This document shows positions 1 to 9,471 of a stretch of 64,000 nucleotides of DNA, one piece after another. A program made the translations under genes and the position numbers. The notes under the pieces were generated by a model that saw only the letters and a list, made by a program, of their open reading frames with translations, was not told where the DNA came from and did not search any database. Origin of the DNA: Parapristionchus giblindavisi (lineage: Eukaryota > Nematoda > Chromadorea > Rhabditida > Diplogasteridae); NCBI GenBank assembly GCA_943737045.1, contig CALSFV010000076.1, forward strand, positions 124,001 through 188,000. The letters run 5' to 3'. Positions within the stretch are counted from its first letter, which is position 1, and each line of letters begins with the position of its first letter.

Positions 1-734
1 GTACGCTGGAAAACCGAAAACGAAAAGGCGATATTTGAATTCGCGGGCGCGAATAATGTGCGGGAATTCAAATTTCGACTTTCCGACTGCCAATCTCTAC
101 GTTTTAAAAACGAAGAAAATCCGGATTTTCTTTTTCTTTCACTTTTCGTCTTCTTTTGACATCGGATACTCGCAGTAGGAAAGTCGGAATTTGAATTCCC
201 GCATCGAATTCGCGCCCGCGAATTCAAATACCGACTTTCAATTTCGGTTTTCCAAGGTACATTTTAACACTCGGAAAGTCGTTTTTTTCGGTTTTCCACC
301 TCATTTTAACGCACCACCAATCATGATAGAGGCTGAAAAGACTTTTGTTGCTAAAAAAAGACATGCAATAAATTTTTGGATTGTAAAGCATTGTCATTGG
401 AACTATCAGTGCTCGATACGAAATAGGTTTTACTTTTTTTTCCAGAAAAAAAACTTGTTTACTGACAGCTTACTGTCGCAATAAAATTAAGAAAAACATA
501 TTGTAAGAGCATTATTTGAAAATTTGCCCCATCGAGTAGGTACGAAACAGAAAACTTCTGGCAGCGATAAGATTACAGATAATCAGTACATTGTAACGAC
601 TGCATACTGAACACCAAAGATGAAATTGGTTTATTGTTCTCATGATTTGTAGATTACAGACCGGGCGTGCATTTATTGTACTAATGTTTGTAAGAGACAC
701 ATATGATCTCTTGAAAAATCAAAGATCATTTCAG
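1..734. other. Intron of upstream elongase gene with a 250-bp foldback
   Basis: No exon seen. Positions about 7-262 form an inverted repeat: the left arm (GGAAAACCGAAAACG.. to CGACTTTCCGACTGC) returns in reverse complement between about 173 and 262. The part from about 320 to 730 resembles the corresponding intron of the complete elongase gene (about 5810-6590), for example the shared words ATGATAGAGGCTGA and TTCAGCTACTA, so it is read as the duplicated intron before the exon at 735. The open frame at 191-484 lies across the foldback and is not a gene. Confidence 0.6.
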
Positions 735-1296
735 CTACTATTTCATTCGTTCGATCAGGATTCCAGTACCCACCGTGATCGCTCGAAGCATCACTACCTT
801 CCAGATCATCCAATTCACTGTCATCTTCTGGTCACTCATACTAACCGTCTACTATGCTTACATCCAGAAGGTAATTGTCGCTAACGGATTAAAAACGCCG
901 GTGAAAGAACAGAAAATCAAATGATTTAATATTTTATTTTATTTTATTTATTTATTCCATCCAAAATATCACGTAATGATAAGCAATGTCAATGTCGTTA
1001 GTTTGTGGTTGATACAACTCCGAACTATTCTAAGGCATCCTTACATTTGCCTTACGTGCCTACGCCGTAACGTCCGCCGTAACGACGGAGACGCGGCGGA
1101 GGGGTTACGGCGTAGGCACGTAAGGCAAATGTAACGATGCATAAAACTATTTCAATTTCAGAAATCGTGCGAACTCAACGGAGATGTTCTTTTTTTCGCG
1201 TCGCTCACTGATATGATTTATCTCATTCTCTTTGCCAACTTCTACATCCAACGATACACAAAGAAACCAGAGAAGGAAACAATCAAGATAGATTAA
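735..1296 (+). CDS. ELO-family fatty acid elongase, C-terminal exons (5' end outside the window)
   Basis: Two exons, 735-870 and 1162-1296, are the last exons of an ELO (GNS1/SUR4) very-long-chain fatty acid elongase, the ER membrane condensing enzyme of fatty acid elongation. They match, exon for exon and phase for phase, the last two exons of the complete elongase at 3613-7371: SYYFIRSIRIPVPTV opens the first, KSCELNGDVLFFASLTDM the second. Both splice borders are normal (TTTCAG before each, GTAATT after the first) and the frame is open to TAA at 1294-1296, so this end of the gene looks functional. The C-terminus (KKPEKETIKID) differs from the basic tail of the neighbour. The histidine box and earlier exons must lie left of base 1. 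The intron between the two exons carries the inverted repeat at 1033-1143. Confidence 0.85.
1033..1143. repeat. Short inverted-repeat element, TTACATTTGCC family
   Basis: Near-perfect hairpin: CTTACATTTGCCTTACGTGCC on the left returns inverted as GGCACGTAAGGCAAATGTAAC on the right, around a GC-rich centre. Related copies lie at 2621-2743, 5690-5800, 55461-55540 and 58362-58483, and a half copy at about 1840-1873. No coding capacity, hence MITE-like. Confidence 0.85.
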
Positions 1297-1513
1297 TTAG
1301 TCAACGATCACTTAGATTCCACAATTCGTTTTCAACTTTTAATTTCTCGATAAAGAAACATAGAGAAAATGTCAAAAAGATTAAGTATTATGATAGTATC
1401 GCTATCGATATCGCTTTCTTACAATTTGCGACGACATCCGTCGATCCCCTAATGTCAACCCATTTCATGTATTGTATATTATGATGCAATATTGAATAGT
1501 ACGAACAAGAAAA

Positions 1514-1603
1514 TCATTCCACTAAAATTGCCTTGACGAGCTGCGCTGTCTTCGTGTGCATGTAATGCTAGAGCTGACAAGTCATCTCTCGTAGGCGAAT
1601 AGC
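1514..1603 (-). pseudogene. Broken copy of the last exon of the ApoL-like gene
   Basis: On the minus strand this stretch aligns base by base with the last exon of the ApoL-like gene (9472-9580): the frame reads AIRLREMTCQL, then TAG where the intact gene has a lysine codon, then HYMHTKTAQLVKAILVE and TGA. Several charge-changing substitutions and the internal stop show it is not under selection as protein. No other ApoL exon is seen between it and the palindrome to its right. It stands at the same place relative to the upstream elongase as the complete ApoL gene does to the second elongase, so it is the remnant of a duplicated ELO-ApoL block. Confidence 0.85.
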
Positions 1604-1667
1604 GTTTGTAACAATAGGTATTATTATTAAATATTCACCTTCAATGAATATTTAATAATTATAAAAA

Positions 1668-1835
1668 AAATTTGGCGTGTGTTGGGTCTTGAGTGGAAAA
1701 CCCTGATGGGTCATAAAATGGTTTAGGTTGGTTACTGTAGTCAATAATTATTCATCGATGGTTACGGTTACTTTTTATCGTATCCCAATTTCCAATCACG
1801 TTTTTCCGCTCGAGACCCAACACACTCCAAAATTT
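1668..1835. repeat. Short inverted-repeat element with ~33-bp ends
   Basis: AAATTTGGCGTGTGTTGGGT on the left returns as ACCCAACACACTCCAAAATTT on the right with few mismatches; about 170 bp overall, no coding capacity. No second copy was recognised in the window. Confidence 0.7.
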
Positions 1836-2151
1836 AAGGTGACGGATACGTAAGGTAAATGTAACGATGCATAAGGGTGCCATTGGTGATCCTTGATATA
1901 GATGCATCTTCCCGTCGATACATTGTACACCCATCGTTTCTCCACTACTCTCTCGTATCTCCTTACTTCTCTCTTTCTCTAACTTCCTAACCATGCGGTT
2001 CTCTGACGCCATGGTTTAAGACACTCATAATTGTCACCAATCAAACAATATTTTACATAATCCGAAAAATATTGATTCGGCAAAGAAATCAATCGATCAC
2101 AGCATTTTCATCCTTCCATATGCCGTACATGACGCCTTTTGCCATATAAAA

Positions 2152-2265
2152 CTACCCTTGCAAACTACCGTATCCCTCCGAAGGCAATGGGAGTGAATCT
2201 CTGAATATTGCGATGAGCTCAGCGTAGTCGAAATTGAATGTCGTGTAACGCTGGATGAACTCCAT
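2152..2265 (-). pseudogene. Inverted copy of elongase exon 1
   Basis: The minus strand opens with ATG at 2265 and reads MEFIQRYTTFNFDYAELIAI, against MEFIQRYTSFNFDYSELIAI for exon 1 of the complete elongase (3613-3690). Homology stops after the RDS codons; the real gene has a donor site there, whereas here the frame runs on for a dozen unrelated residues to TAG at 2152-2154. No further minus-strand elongase exon follows, because the next sequence to the left is the ApoL remnant. It is the outer end of the left arm of the palindrome at 2190-3690. Confidence 0.85.
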
Positions 2266-2620
2266 CTTTAAAATATAATTCAGTGATCATCACGGATTAA
2301 CGCATAAGCTAAATTGAAATTGCCCACACCGATAACACAACTTTAAATAAAAAGGTGAAAGATTGTTGCCTGAGCGGAAAAAAAGATGTTTTAGGAGTGA
2401 ACATTTGGAATAAAGATGTAGCGAGAGTAGAGGCAGGAGGATACAGGGGCAATGAGGAGTGATAGATATTCCCAATATTTAGTCGTTAAATGGAAGTGAT
2501 AAGCGTTCTTTGTGAGACAGAAGTTATCAGTTATTACTCGATAATCTGCGATTAGAAGGGCTTATCTTCCAGACACGGAACATGTGTGAAAATAACAGCA
2601 ACAGTGAAGATGATTGATAA

Positions 2621-2743
2621 TGCGGTGTAACATTTGCGAGACAGGTGCACGCCGTGCGCACGTCCACGTCCATTTTTCAGTGAGTGAAATGGATGTGCAC
2701 GTGCGCACTGCGTGCACCCGTCTCGAAAATGTAACGCCGCATA
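2621..2743. repeat. Inverted-repeat element, TGCGGTGTAACATTT type
   Basis: TGCGGTGTAACATTTGCGAG returns as CTCGAAAATGTAACGCCGCA. It belongs with the element at 58362-58483, which has the same TGTAACATTT ends, and is related to 1033-1143. It interrupts the left palindrome arm; the right arm lacks it. Confidence 0.8.
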
Positions 2744-2868
2744 ATGTCGAAAGCGACTCTGAAACTCTTTTCTTTTATAAATGCCACCGAGCCAAACTGA
2801 AATATTTAATAGAATAAATAGAAAATAAAGTATTCAGAGGAACTAGATTGGAAGATTCTCACAATCGC

Positions 2869-2990
2869 TTTAAAGCGACACCTCAAGCTAATTTGAAACT
2901 CTCCGCTCTGACCTCACTCTTTCCTGTCTTTGTCTACGAGAGAACATAGCCAGAGCGAAGTGTCAAATTAGCTCGGGTTGTGCCTTAAAA
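2869..2990. repeat. Inverted-repeat element, GGCACACC family (copy 1 of 7)
   Basis: A palindromic element of about 110-120 bp whose ends read roughly TTTAAAGGCACACC..GAGCTAATTTGAAA and the reverse complement, with a centre like GAGAGAACATTGCCAGAGC. Other copies: 23909-24027, 25973-26092, 26668-26775, 31236-31340, 41436-41548 and 63306-63428. This copy reads GCGACACCTCAAGCTAATTT on the left and AAATTAGCTCGGGTTGTGCC on the right. Confidence 0.85.
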
Positions 2991-3612
2991 GCAATCTTCC
3001 TTCTTTACTTGTGAATCTATTACATCTGAATATTTCACGAAGACTCCGCCTTATTTATTTATATTTATTCCATTAGATATATAGTCATAAACATATTATT
3101 TACAGACAAAGGGAAAGTGGAGAGATGGATTTGAGCAGCGTATATTTCGGTTTTGGCTCGGTGACAGTTTTCAAAGAAAAGGGGTTCAGAGACACATTTG
3201 GGCTCATCTTTCACTGTTGCTATTATTTTCACACACTGAATGTTTAATTTGGTATGTCTTTTTCTGTTCCGTGTCTGGAAGATAGACCTTTTTAATCGCA
3301 GATTATCGGGTGATAACTGATAACTTCTGTCTCACAAAGAACACTTGCGCTTATCACTTCTATTTAACGACAAAACATTGGGAATATCTATCACTCCTCA
3401 ATGCCCCTGTACCCTCCTACCTTTACTCTCGCTACATCCCTATTCCAAATGTCCACTCCTAAAACATCTTCAATTTAATTCCAAAATTTCCCCTGCGGCA
3501 ACACTATCTCACCTTTTTAGCTAAAGTAGAAGTGTTATCGGAGTGGGCAAATTTCAATTTAGCTTATGCGTTAATCCGTGATGATCACTGAATTTTAATT
3601 TTCAGATCGATT

Positions 3613-6600
3613 ATGGAGTTCATCCAGCGCTACACTTCATTCAATTTCGATTACTCTGAACTCATCGCAATATTCAGAGATTCTCACAAGGTAGGAAGTC
3701 ATACATTTCGGGGCTGTTAACCACATGAAACATTTCGGTATAGTAGGTCATCCTAGTATCAAAGCAAATCAAATCGTTTATTCATGCAATGACAATCAAC
3801 AGGATATTTAGTCATGTTAAATGCTATCGCTTATTGTTAGCATATCACGGTCCACACCGAATTTCCTTTTTTTAACCGTACGAGCTTGAGAACATTCAGC
3901 TATTGATTGCATCCACGTATGGTTGGGTCTTCAAGACCACAACGCACAATAAAACTTATTTTAATAATATTAAATTCAATAGATGAATCACGTTAAGGTA
4001 TTCCAAGCTGATCGCGCTCGTAATTGGATCCGCAACCATGAACCCTTCGCACTTCAGGTACTAAAACAAACAATTCATTATTACCAATAACTATATACGA
4101 TTATCAGGCTTCGATCACGTACATCATCGTGATCTTTACTATCAAACGTTTCATGGAGCATAGGAAACCATTTGATCTACAATTGCCATTGAATTTATGG
4201 AACGGTATCCTGGCTGTGTTGGCATTGGTGACCACGGCCGGAATGACCCACGAATTCTTCTCTACTCTGATCAATAAGGGAGTCTATGGTTAGCTATGAT
4301 GGACTTTTCGGCTTTTGTCTCTCAACTTTTACAAATCGTTTCTCAGACAAATTTGCGAAGTTTCATAGATACGTGCCCGTTTGACAAAGATTCACGTGAA
4401 AATATTCAAAGTCTGTGATTTGTCTGAATAATATCGCCTCTCATGAAAACACTGCTCATTGTTCTTATGATACTAAAAATGAATCGTCATGATATCGTCT
4501 GAGGCCAAGAGATTAGTGCCCTTCGATGTTTTGACTGAAAAGTGTTCCATGTCTATAGTCGAAAATGATAAGTCGGGGACAGAGTTCGAATCTGCACTAG
4601 AACGCCTTGACCAACGGACTATAACAAAACAAACAGAGGCGATATCGGCGTATCAACTCGACCTTGTTATTCGTAATCAAGCAAAAAAACTATCAATAAG
4701 ACTAATCAGAAATGGTCGTTTGAGGAACGATATCGTATACTTATTCTTTATTCCATTACATTATATATAACATATATGGGTGACATGATAGATCTATGTA
4801 TATCGCTAAGTTAGCGATATCGGAGTTTGTTTTGGGATCTCCCCCCTTTGGATACATTTTGTCTAGAGATACATTTCTGTCTGTCTTGGATACGTTTTGT
4901 CTGGGTGGACTGTTTAAAAGCTATTTGGCTTAAAAAAGATAAAAAAAAGATAAAGCTAAAGCTAAAAAGCAAACGAGTCTACTTAATTAAGCATTTATTG
5001 GGTGTAGAAAAAAATGTAGAAAAATTATGGCATATTCAATGTAAGATTAATAAATAAATAAATGAAATAATGCTTTGCAGATTCCCTATGTACGACAAGC
5101 AAGAGCTTATACAATGGCAACACTGGATACTATGTCTTCATGTTTCATATTATTCGTCTCTTCGAGTTTATCGACACCATATTCATAGTAAGTTTTTTTT
5201 AGAAATTCGAAATTAGCCTTAAAAATGTACTGAAAATTTTCCTGTCCAACAATATCGGGTTTCATAGAAAAAAATTAATTTACAAAAATATATTCGTACT
5301 TTTCACAGAATTTCTCGAAAAAGAATATCCAAGAATTTTCAAAATGAATTTGTGACCATTTTAGGTTCTTCGTAAGAAGCCTCTACTATTCGTCCATTGG
5401 TTCCACCACGCACTCACGCTCTATTTCTGTTGGTAAGAAATCAAAGATCATTTTATTTATTTATGTATTTATTTACTAACTCTAGAGATCAAAGGTCAAA
5501 GACCATAGCGTGTAAACATCAAAGATCGTAAAGATCAATGATCAAAGATCACGACATGCTCAGGTTTGCCTATCCATCGGCCAATCCCACTCTGCGCTAC
5601 GGATTCTACATCAATTCAACAGTACATCTCTTCATGTACAGGTAAACGAAACTGTCAGAACATGTTACATTCACATTACATTCATGTTACTTCGTTACAT
5701 TTACCTTACGCGCCTACGACGTAACCCCCTCCGACGCGTCTCCGTCGTTTCGGCGGAGGTTACGGCGTAGGTACGTAAAGCAAATGTAACGTTGCATGAG
5801 AAAATAATGATAGAGGCTGAGCTCGAAAAAATATTTTTCTAATGATGATGCAAAACATAATGATTTGTCAAATAATCGTCTATGATTTTCTCCTGGAAAC
5901 AGTAGAACACAATCCTTATCAATCGGTGGAGAACTAATATTGTATTGCTATCAGTAGCGACTGTGGAACGATACGAAATCAGAAGGTCGTAAAAACAGGG
6001 GAAAACATTATCAGCACTGAGAACAAGAATCATTCCTTGGACTACTTTTTTTCAGAAAAAAACTCAGCTTACTGTCGCAATAAAATATAGATAAGCGTGT
6101 TGTACAAGCATTATTTGTGTGATAGAGTTAGAGATACTTTGCCCTGTAGGGTAGGTACAAGACAGAAAACTTCAGCGTATTTTTGCACGTAGACCTGTAA
6201 GCACCTGTCAGACGACTCCGGTATTTTTTGCTCGTGGGGCACACCGTTGAGTGGCCAAATCTCGCAGGGTACACCGCGAGGTGCACCACGGTGTGGAATT
6301 GACGGCGTGCCTCGCGGAGTAGACATCAAATCTCGCAGGGCACACCGTCCCTCCTGCTCCGCGAGGTACGCCGTCGTCCACCTCGCGGGGCTCCCCGTCT
6401 AGAGGCTGCAGCTCGCGAGGTACCCCGTCTAAGTGTTCTACGGTGTACCTCGCGGCGTACACCACGGGATTGAACGGTGTGCCCCGCGAGTAAAAAATAC
6501 CGGAGAACTGAATACCAAAGACCAATCCTCGTGTTTTGAGGATTACAGATCGGACATGCATTTACTCTATATAGATCAAAGATCTCAATTTCAGCTACTA

Positions 6601-7371
6601 CTTCCTGCGTTCGATCAGGATTCCCGTGCCCACCGTGATCGCTCGTAGCATCACTACCTTCCAACTCGTACAATTCTCCATCATCCTCTGGTCGTTCATA
6701 CAAACTGTCAACTATGCTTATATCCAGAAGGTAATTGTCGGCAACGGATCAAAAACTCAAAAAGTGTAATCTCGACCACTTCGCGAATACTGATTGTGAG
6801 GAATTTCGAAAGTGCAGTCAAGTCAAATAATGCAGAAAGAAACTCAAATAATGATAAAATTTTTATTATATTTCTTTATTCCATCAAATTTCACTATATA
6901 TGCGCGAGTTATGCAAAATTTTCGCGCGGCATTTGCCAAAAATTAATAAAAAATATAATTTTCAATATTTTTTCTCAGGCTACGTAATTTATAAAATTCC
7001 AAAATTTCTTTGATTAATTCCGTCAACTAGTAAAACAACGCAAACAATTTGAAAGGCTGATATTCATCATTCAAAGCGTAAAAAATCGAGGGGCCTCATG
7101 GGCTCCCCGGGTCACCCGGGGCGCCCATTTTCACTGGGGGATTCTGCTGTACTGTATATTAAAATAGCCTGTGATCAAACAGACTATTCTAAAACTTATT
7201 TATTTAATTCATTTCCATTGTCAGAAATCATGCGAACTCAACGTGGACGTTCTTCTCTTCGCGGCCTTCACTGACATCTGCTATCTCATTCTCTTCGCAA
7301 ACTTCTACATTCAACGATACACGAAGAAAAGCCAGAGGCGAAGAAGGAAACGGTCAAGAAAGAGTAATTAG
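3613..7371 (+). CDS. ELO-family very-long-chain fatty acid elongase, complete
   Basis: Eight exons: 3613-3690, 3983-4057, 4108-4288, 5081-5187, 5365-5432, 5564-5641, 6595-6730, 7225-7371; 289 residues, all phases consistent, stop TAG at 7369-7371. It encodes a multi-pass ER membrane ELO enzyme, the condensing enzyme that adds two carbons from malonyl-CoA to a fatty acyl-CoA. Family marks, in order: HRKPFDLQLPLNLWN (about residues 70-85), RLFEFIDTIFIVLRKKPLLF, the histidine box HWFHH of the HxxHH type, YINSTVHLFMYSYYFLRS, and a final hydrophobic segment before a very basic tail ending RKRSRKSN. A tail of this kind may act in ER retention, which is inference. The second-last exon begins at an acceptor at 6594 that restores the conserved SYYFLRS; the long intron before it holds two inverted-repeat elements. 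The start is the only ATG in frame in exon 1, and a TTTTCAG precedes it by 8 bases. The subfamily (which worm elo gene) is not settled. Confidence 0.92.
5690..5800. repeat. Inverted-repeat element, TTACATTTGCC family
   Basis: TTCGTTACATTTACCTTACG returns inverted as CGTAAAGCAAATGTAACG, with the same GC-rich centre as 1033-1143. It lies in the elongase intron 5642-6594. Confidence 0.85.
6222..6502. repeat. GC-rich inverted-repeat element with internal iterons
   Basis: Ends are GTATTTTTTGCTCGTGGGGC and GCCCCGCGAGTAAAAAATAC. Between them a unit close to CTCGCGRGGYACACCGT recurs many times in both orientations, in a stretch much richer in GC than the surrounding intron. The open frames across it (on both strands) are a by-product of the short repeat unit, not genes. 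Confidence 0.8.
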
Positions 7372-9471
7372 TCGACGATGACTTCGCATTCACAACTTGT
7401 TCACAAAAGTTTAATTTTCGATAAAGATACTTTAATAAAATGACAATAAGATATTATGATAGAAGTATTATGATAAAACCACCTATCGATCTAGATACAG
7501 ATATAACTATTTTAAAATTAGCGATCTTGTTATGTACGTATAATATGATGGAATAAAGAAGAGTGGGAATAAAAAAATCACAAGCTAGGACAGTAGTCGG
7601 TACAGCATCAGTACACTAATAATCCGAATACCCCGTTTATAGTTAATATGATAAAACACACTATCTGAGAAAATCGACATAGGTGCGGTATCGATGAAAA
7701 ATAGATTTTTTCTCTTTTATGTGTGGTAATTACAGGTTCCATGAGTGTAGTTCACTGGTACTTGGAAATTCCTTCCAATTGAAAATTCGCTTCAGGAGAT
7801 GACCACACCACGATTTGGCGAGGTTTCCTAAACAGTTCATTTCGAATCCAATCTATTCGGGAATGGGCGCAATCGACCCCTTAGCTAATTCTAAGAATCT
7901 ATTGTCAAGGAAAGTTTTTTTTTTGATAAAAGATCAATGAACCCTGGAATTCGAGAATTTTCGAAATAATTTTCACATTAAATTAATTCTCACTATTTTC
8001 CCATGGCGAATATAAATTTTTTTTATTTGCTTAATATCTTCTGCATGTGATAACACACCTTTAGTTTAAAGATTGTAATTTTTTAAAAAGGTAATTATGG
8101 CGAACGAATCATTTTTATAGCGAAATTCGTGAATTATGGTGTGCACCTACAGTAACCCAAACTCGGTCAATTTAGAAATTTGGTAGTTTTAAACGCATTT
8201 CACCGCTATTCTTGACATGACTGAGGTATACGACTACTTCTCGTCTTCGGAGTGCACCTGCACGGTACAGTGCTGGCAAATATTCTATGATATTTTGATT
8301 TTTCTAAAATAACTTTCTTCGCAGTCAACCGTTTCTCTTCACTTTTTAGTATGTTTGTATAGATGATACTATGATATAGTGATACCATTTTTATCGATAT
8401 TGGATCACAAACAACGAAATAATGATCAATTTACGAAAAATGACTATTTTCAGCGAAATCAGCTCCTGCACACAGGTGCAATCCAAAGACGAGGAGTAGT
8501 CGTATACCTCAGTCATGTCAAGAAAAGCGGTGAAATGCGTTTAAAACTATCAAATTTCTAAATTGACCGATTTGGGTTACTGTAGGTGCACACCATAATT
8601 CACGACTTTCGCTATAAAAATGATTCGTTCGCCATAATTACTTTTTTTAAATTACTATTTTTAAACTAAAGGTGTGCTATCACATGCAGAAGTTATTGAG
8701 CAAATAAAAAATTTATATTCGCCATGGGAAAATAGTGAGAATTAATTTAATGTGAAAATTATTTCGAAAATTCCCGAATTCCAACCTTCGTTGACCGTTG
8801 ATCGAAAAACTCTCCTTGACAATAGTTTCTTAGAATTAGCCAAGGGGTCGATTGCGGCCACTCCCGAATCGATTGGATTCGAAATAAACTTTTTAGGAAA
8901 AGGCGCCAAACCGTTGTGTGGTCACCTCCTGAAGCGAATTTTCAATTGCAAGAAATTTCCAAGTACCAGCGAACTACACTCATGGAGCCTGTAATTACCA
9001 CACATAAAAGAGAAAAATCTATTTTTCATCGATACCAAAAAAATATCCGAGTTTGAATTATCTCAGATAGTGTTTTTTAACACTATTATGCCGTATGCTA
9101 TAGAATATAAAGATGAAAAGTTTATCGGCAATATATCATACAATATGCTAAAAATTTTACACCGTAAAGAGTACGGTAGATGTGTGGTTAGTAATCGATA
9201 ACACGTAATCGATTTCAGTTGACCAGATTACTGTAGATAACAGTATGAGCGAGGTAAACAGGGCAATCGATCGTATGGTTAATGAAACCAGTATGGAGAG
9301 GGTTAAACCGTGATGTGCTTATAATATAAAATATGTACAAATATTAAATTTTGAAAAGAATTGTGGAAAATAGATTAAACAGCGATTCACACCTGCCGCG
9401 CACTACCGTTTTAGTCTTCTCATTCTAAACAAAGAAAATATCAAGCGAAAAGTGCGCGGCACGTGAATATT
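7372..9471. other. Intergenic region between elongase and ApoL-like gene
   Basis: Convergent gene ends. The first 280 bases are diverged from the corresponding bases after 1296, as expected for the duplicated block. Most of the rest is the foldback at 7658-9075. From 9076 to 9471 no gene or element was recognised. Confidence 0.6.
7658..9075. repeat. 1.4-kb foldback element, arms ~600 bp
   Basis: The left arm (about 7658-8265) returns inverted in the right arm (about 8475-9075): for example CATGACTGAGGTATACGAC at 8216 against GTCGTATACCTCAGTCATG at 8500, and ACTATCTGAGA at the left end against TCTCAGATAGT at the right end. The spacer of about 210 bp is unique. The frame at 8752-8994 is part of an arm and shows no protein family. 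It is absent from the parallel place in the first ELO-ApoL block (after 1296), so it came in after the duplication or was lost there. Confidence 0.85.

Larger units (their letters stand above)
2190..3690. repeat. 1.5-kb palindrome spanning the elongase promoter and exon 1
   Basis: The left arm (about 2190-2615 and 2746-2800) returns inverted in the right arm (about 3150-3690). The arms include exon 1, its upstream region (GATCATCACGGATTAACGC on the left, the complement at about 3570-3592) and a stretch with GCCACCGAGCC. Two short inverted-repeat elements sit inside: 2621-2743 within the left arm only, so inserted after the palindrome arose, and 2869-2990 in the spacer. The right arm serves the complete elongase; the left arm points at a dead exon. 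Confidence 0.85.

Noticed and set aside
4489..4770. 93-codon plus-strand frame in an elongase intron
   Set aside because: No family match, AT-rich end, lies wholly inside the intron between two well-supported exons.
6208..6703. Overlapping minus-strand frames of 117 and 125 codons, Arg-rich
   Set aside because: Produced by the GC-rich iterons of the 6222-6502 element, with antisense of elongase exon 7 at the right.
8752..8994. 80-codon plus-strand frame without introns
   Set aside because: Lies fully in the right arm of the 7658-9075 foldback; the left arm carries the same sequence with changes that break the frame; no family resemblance.
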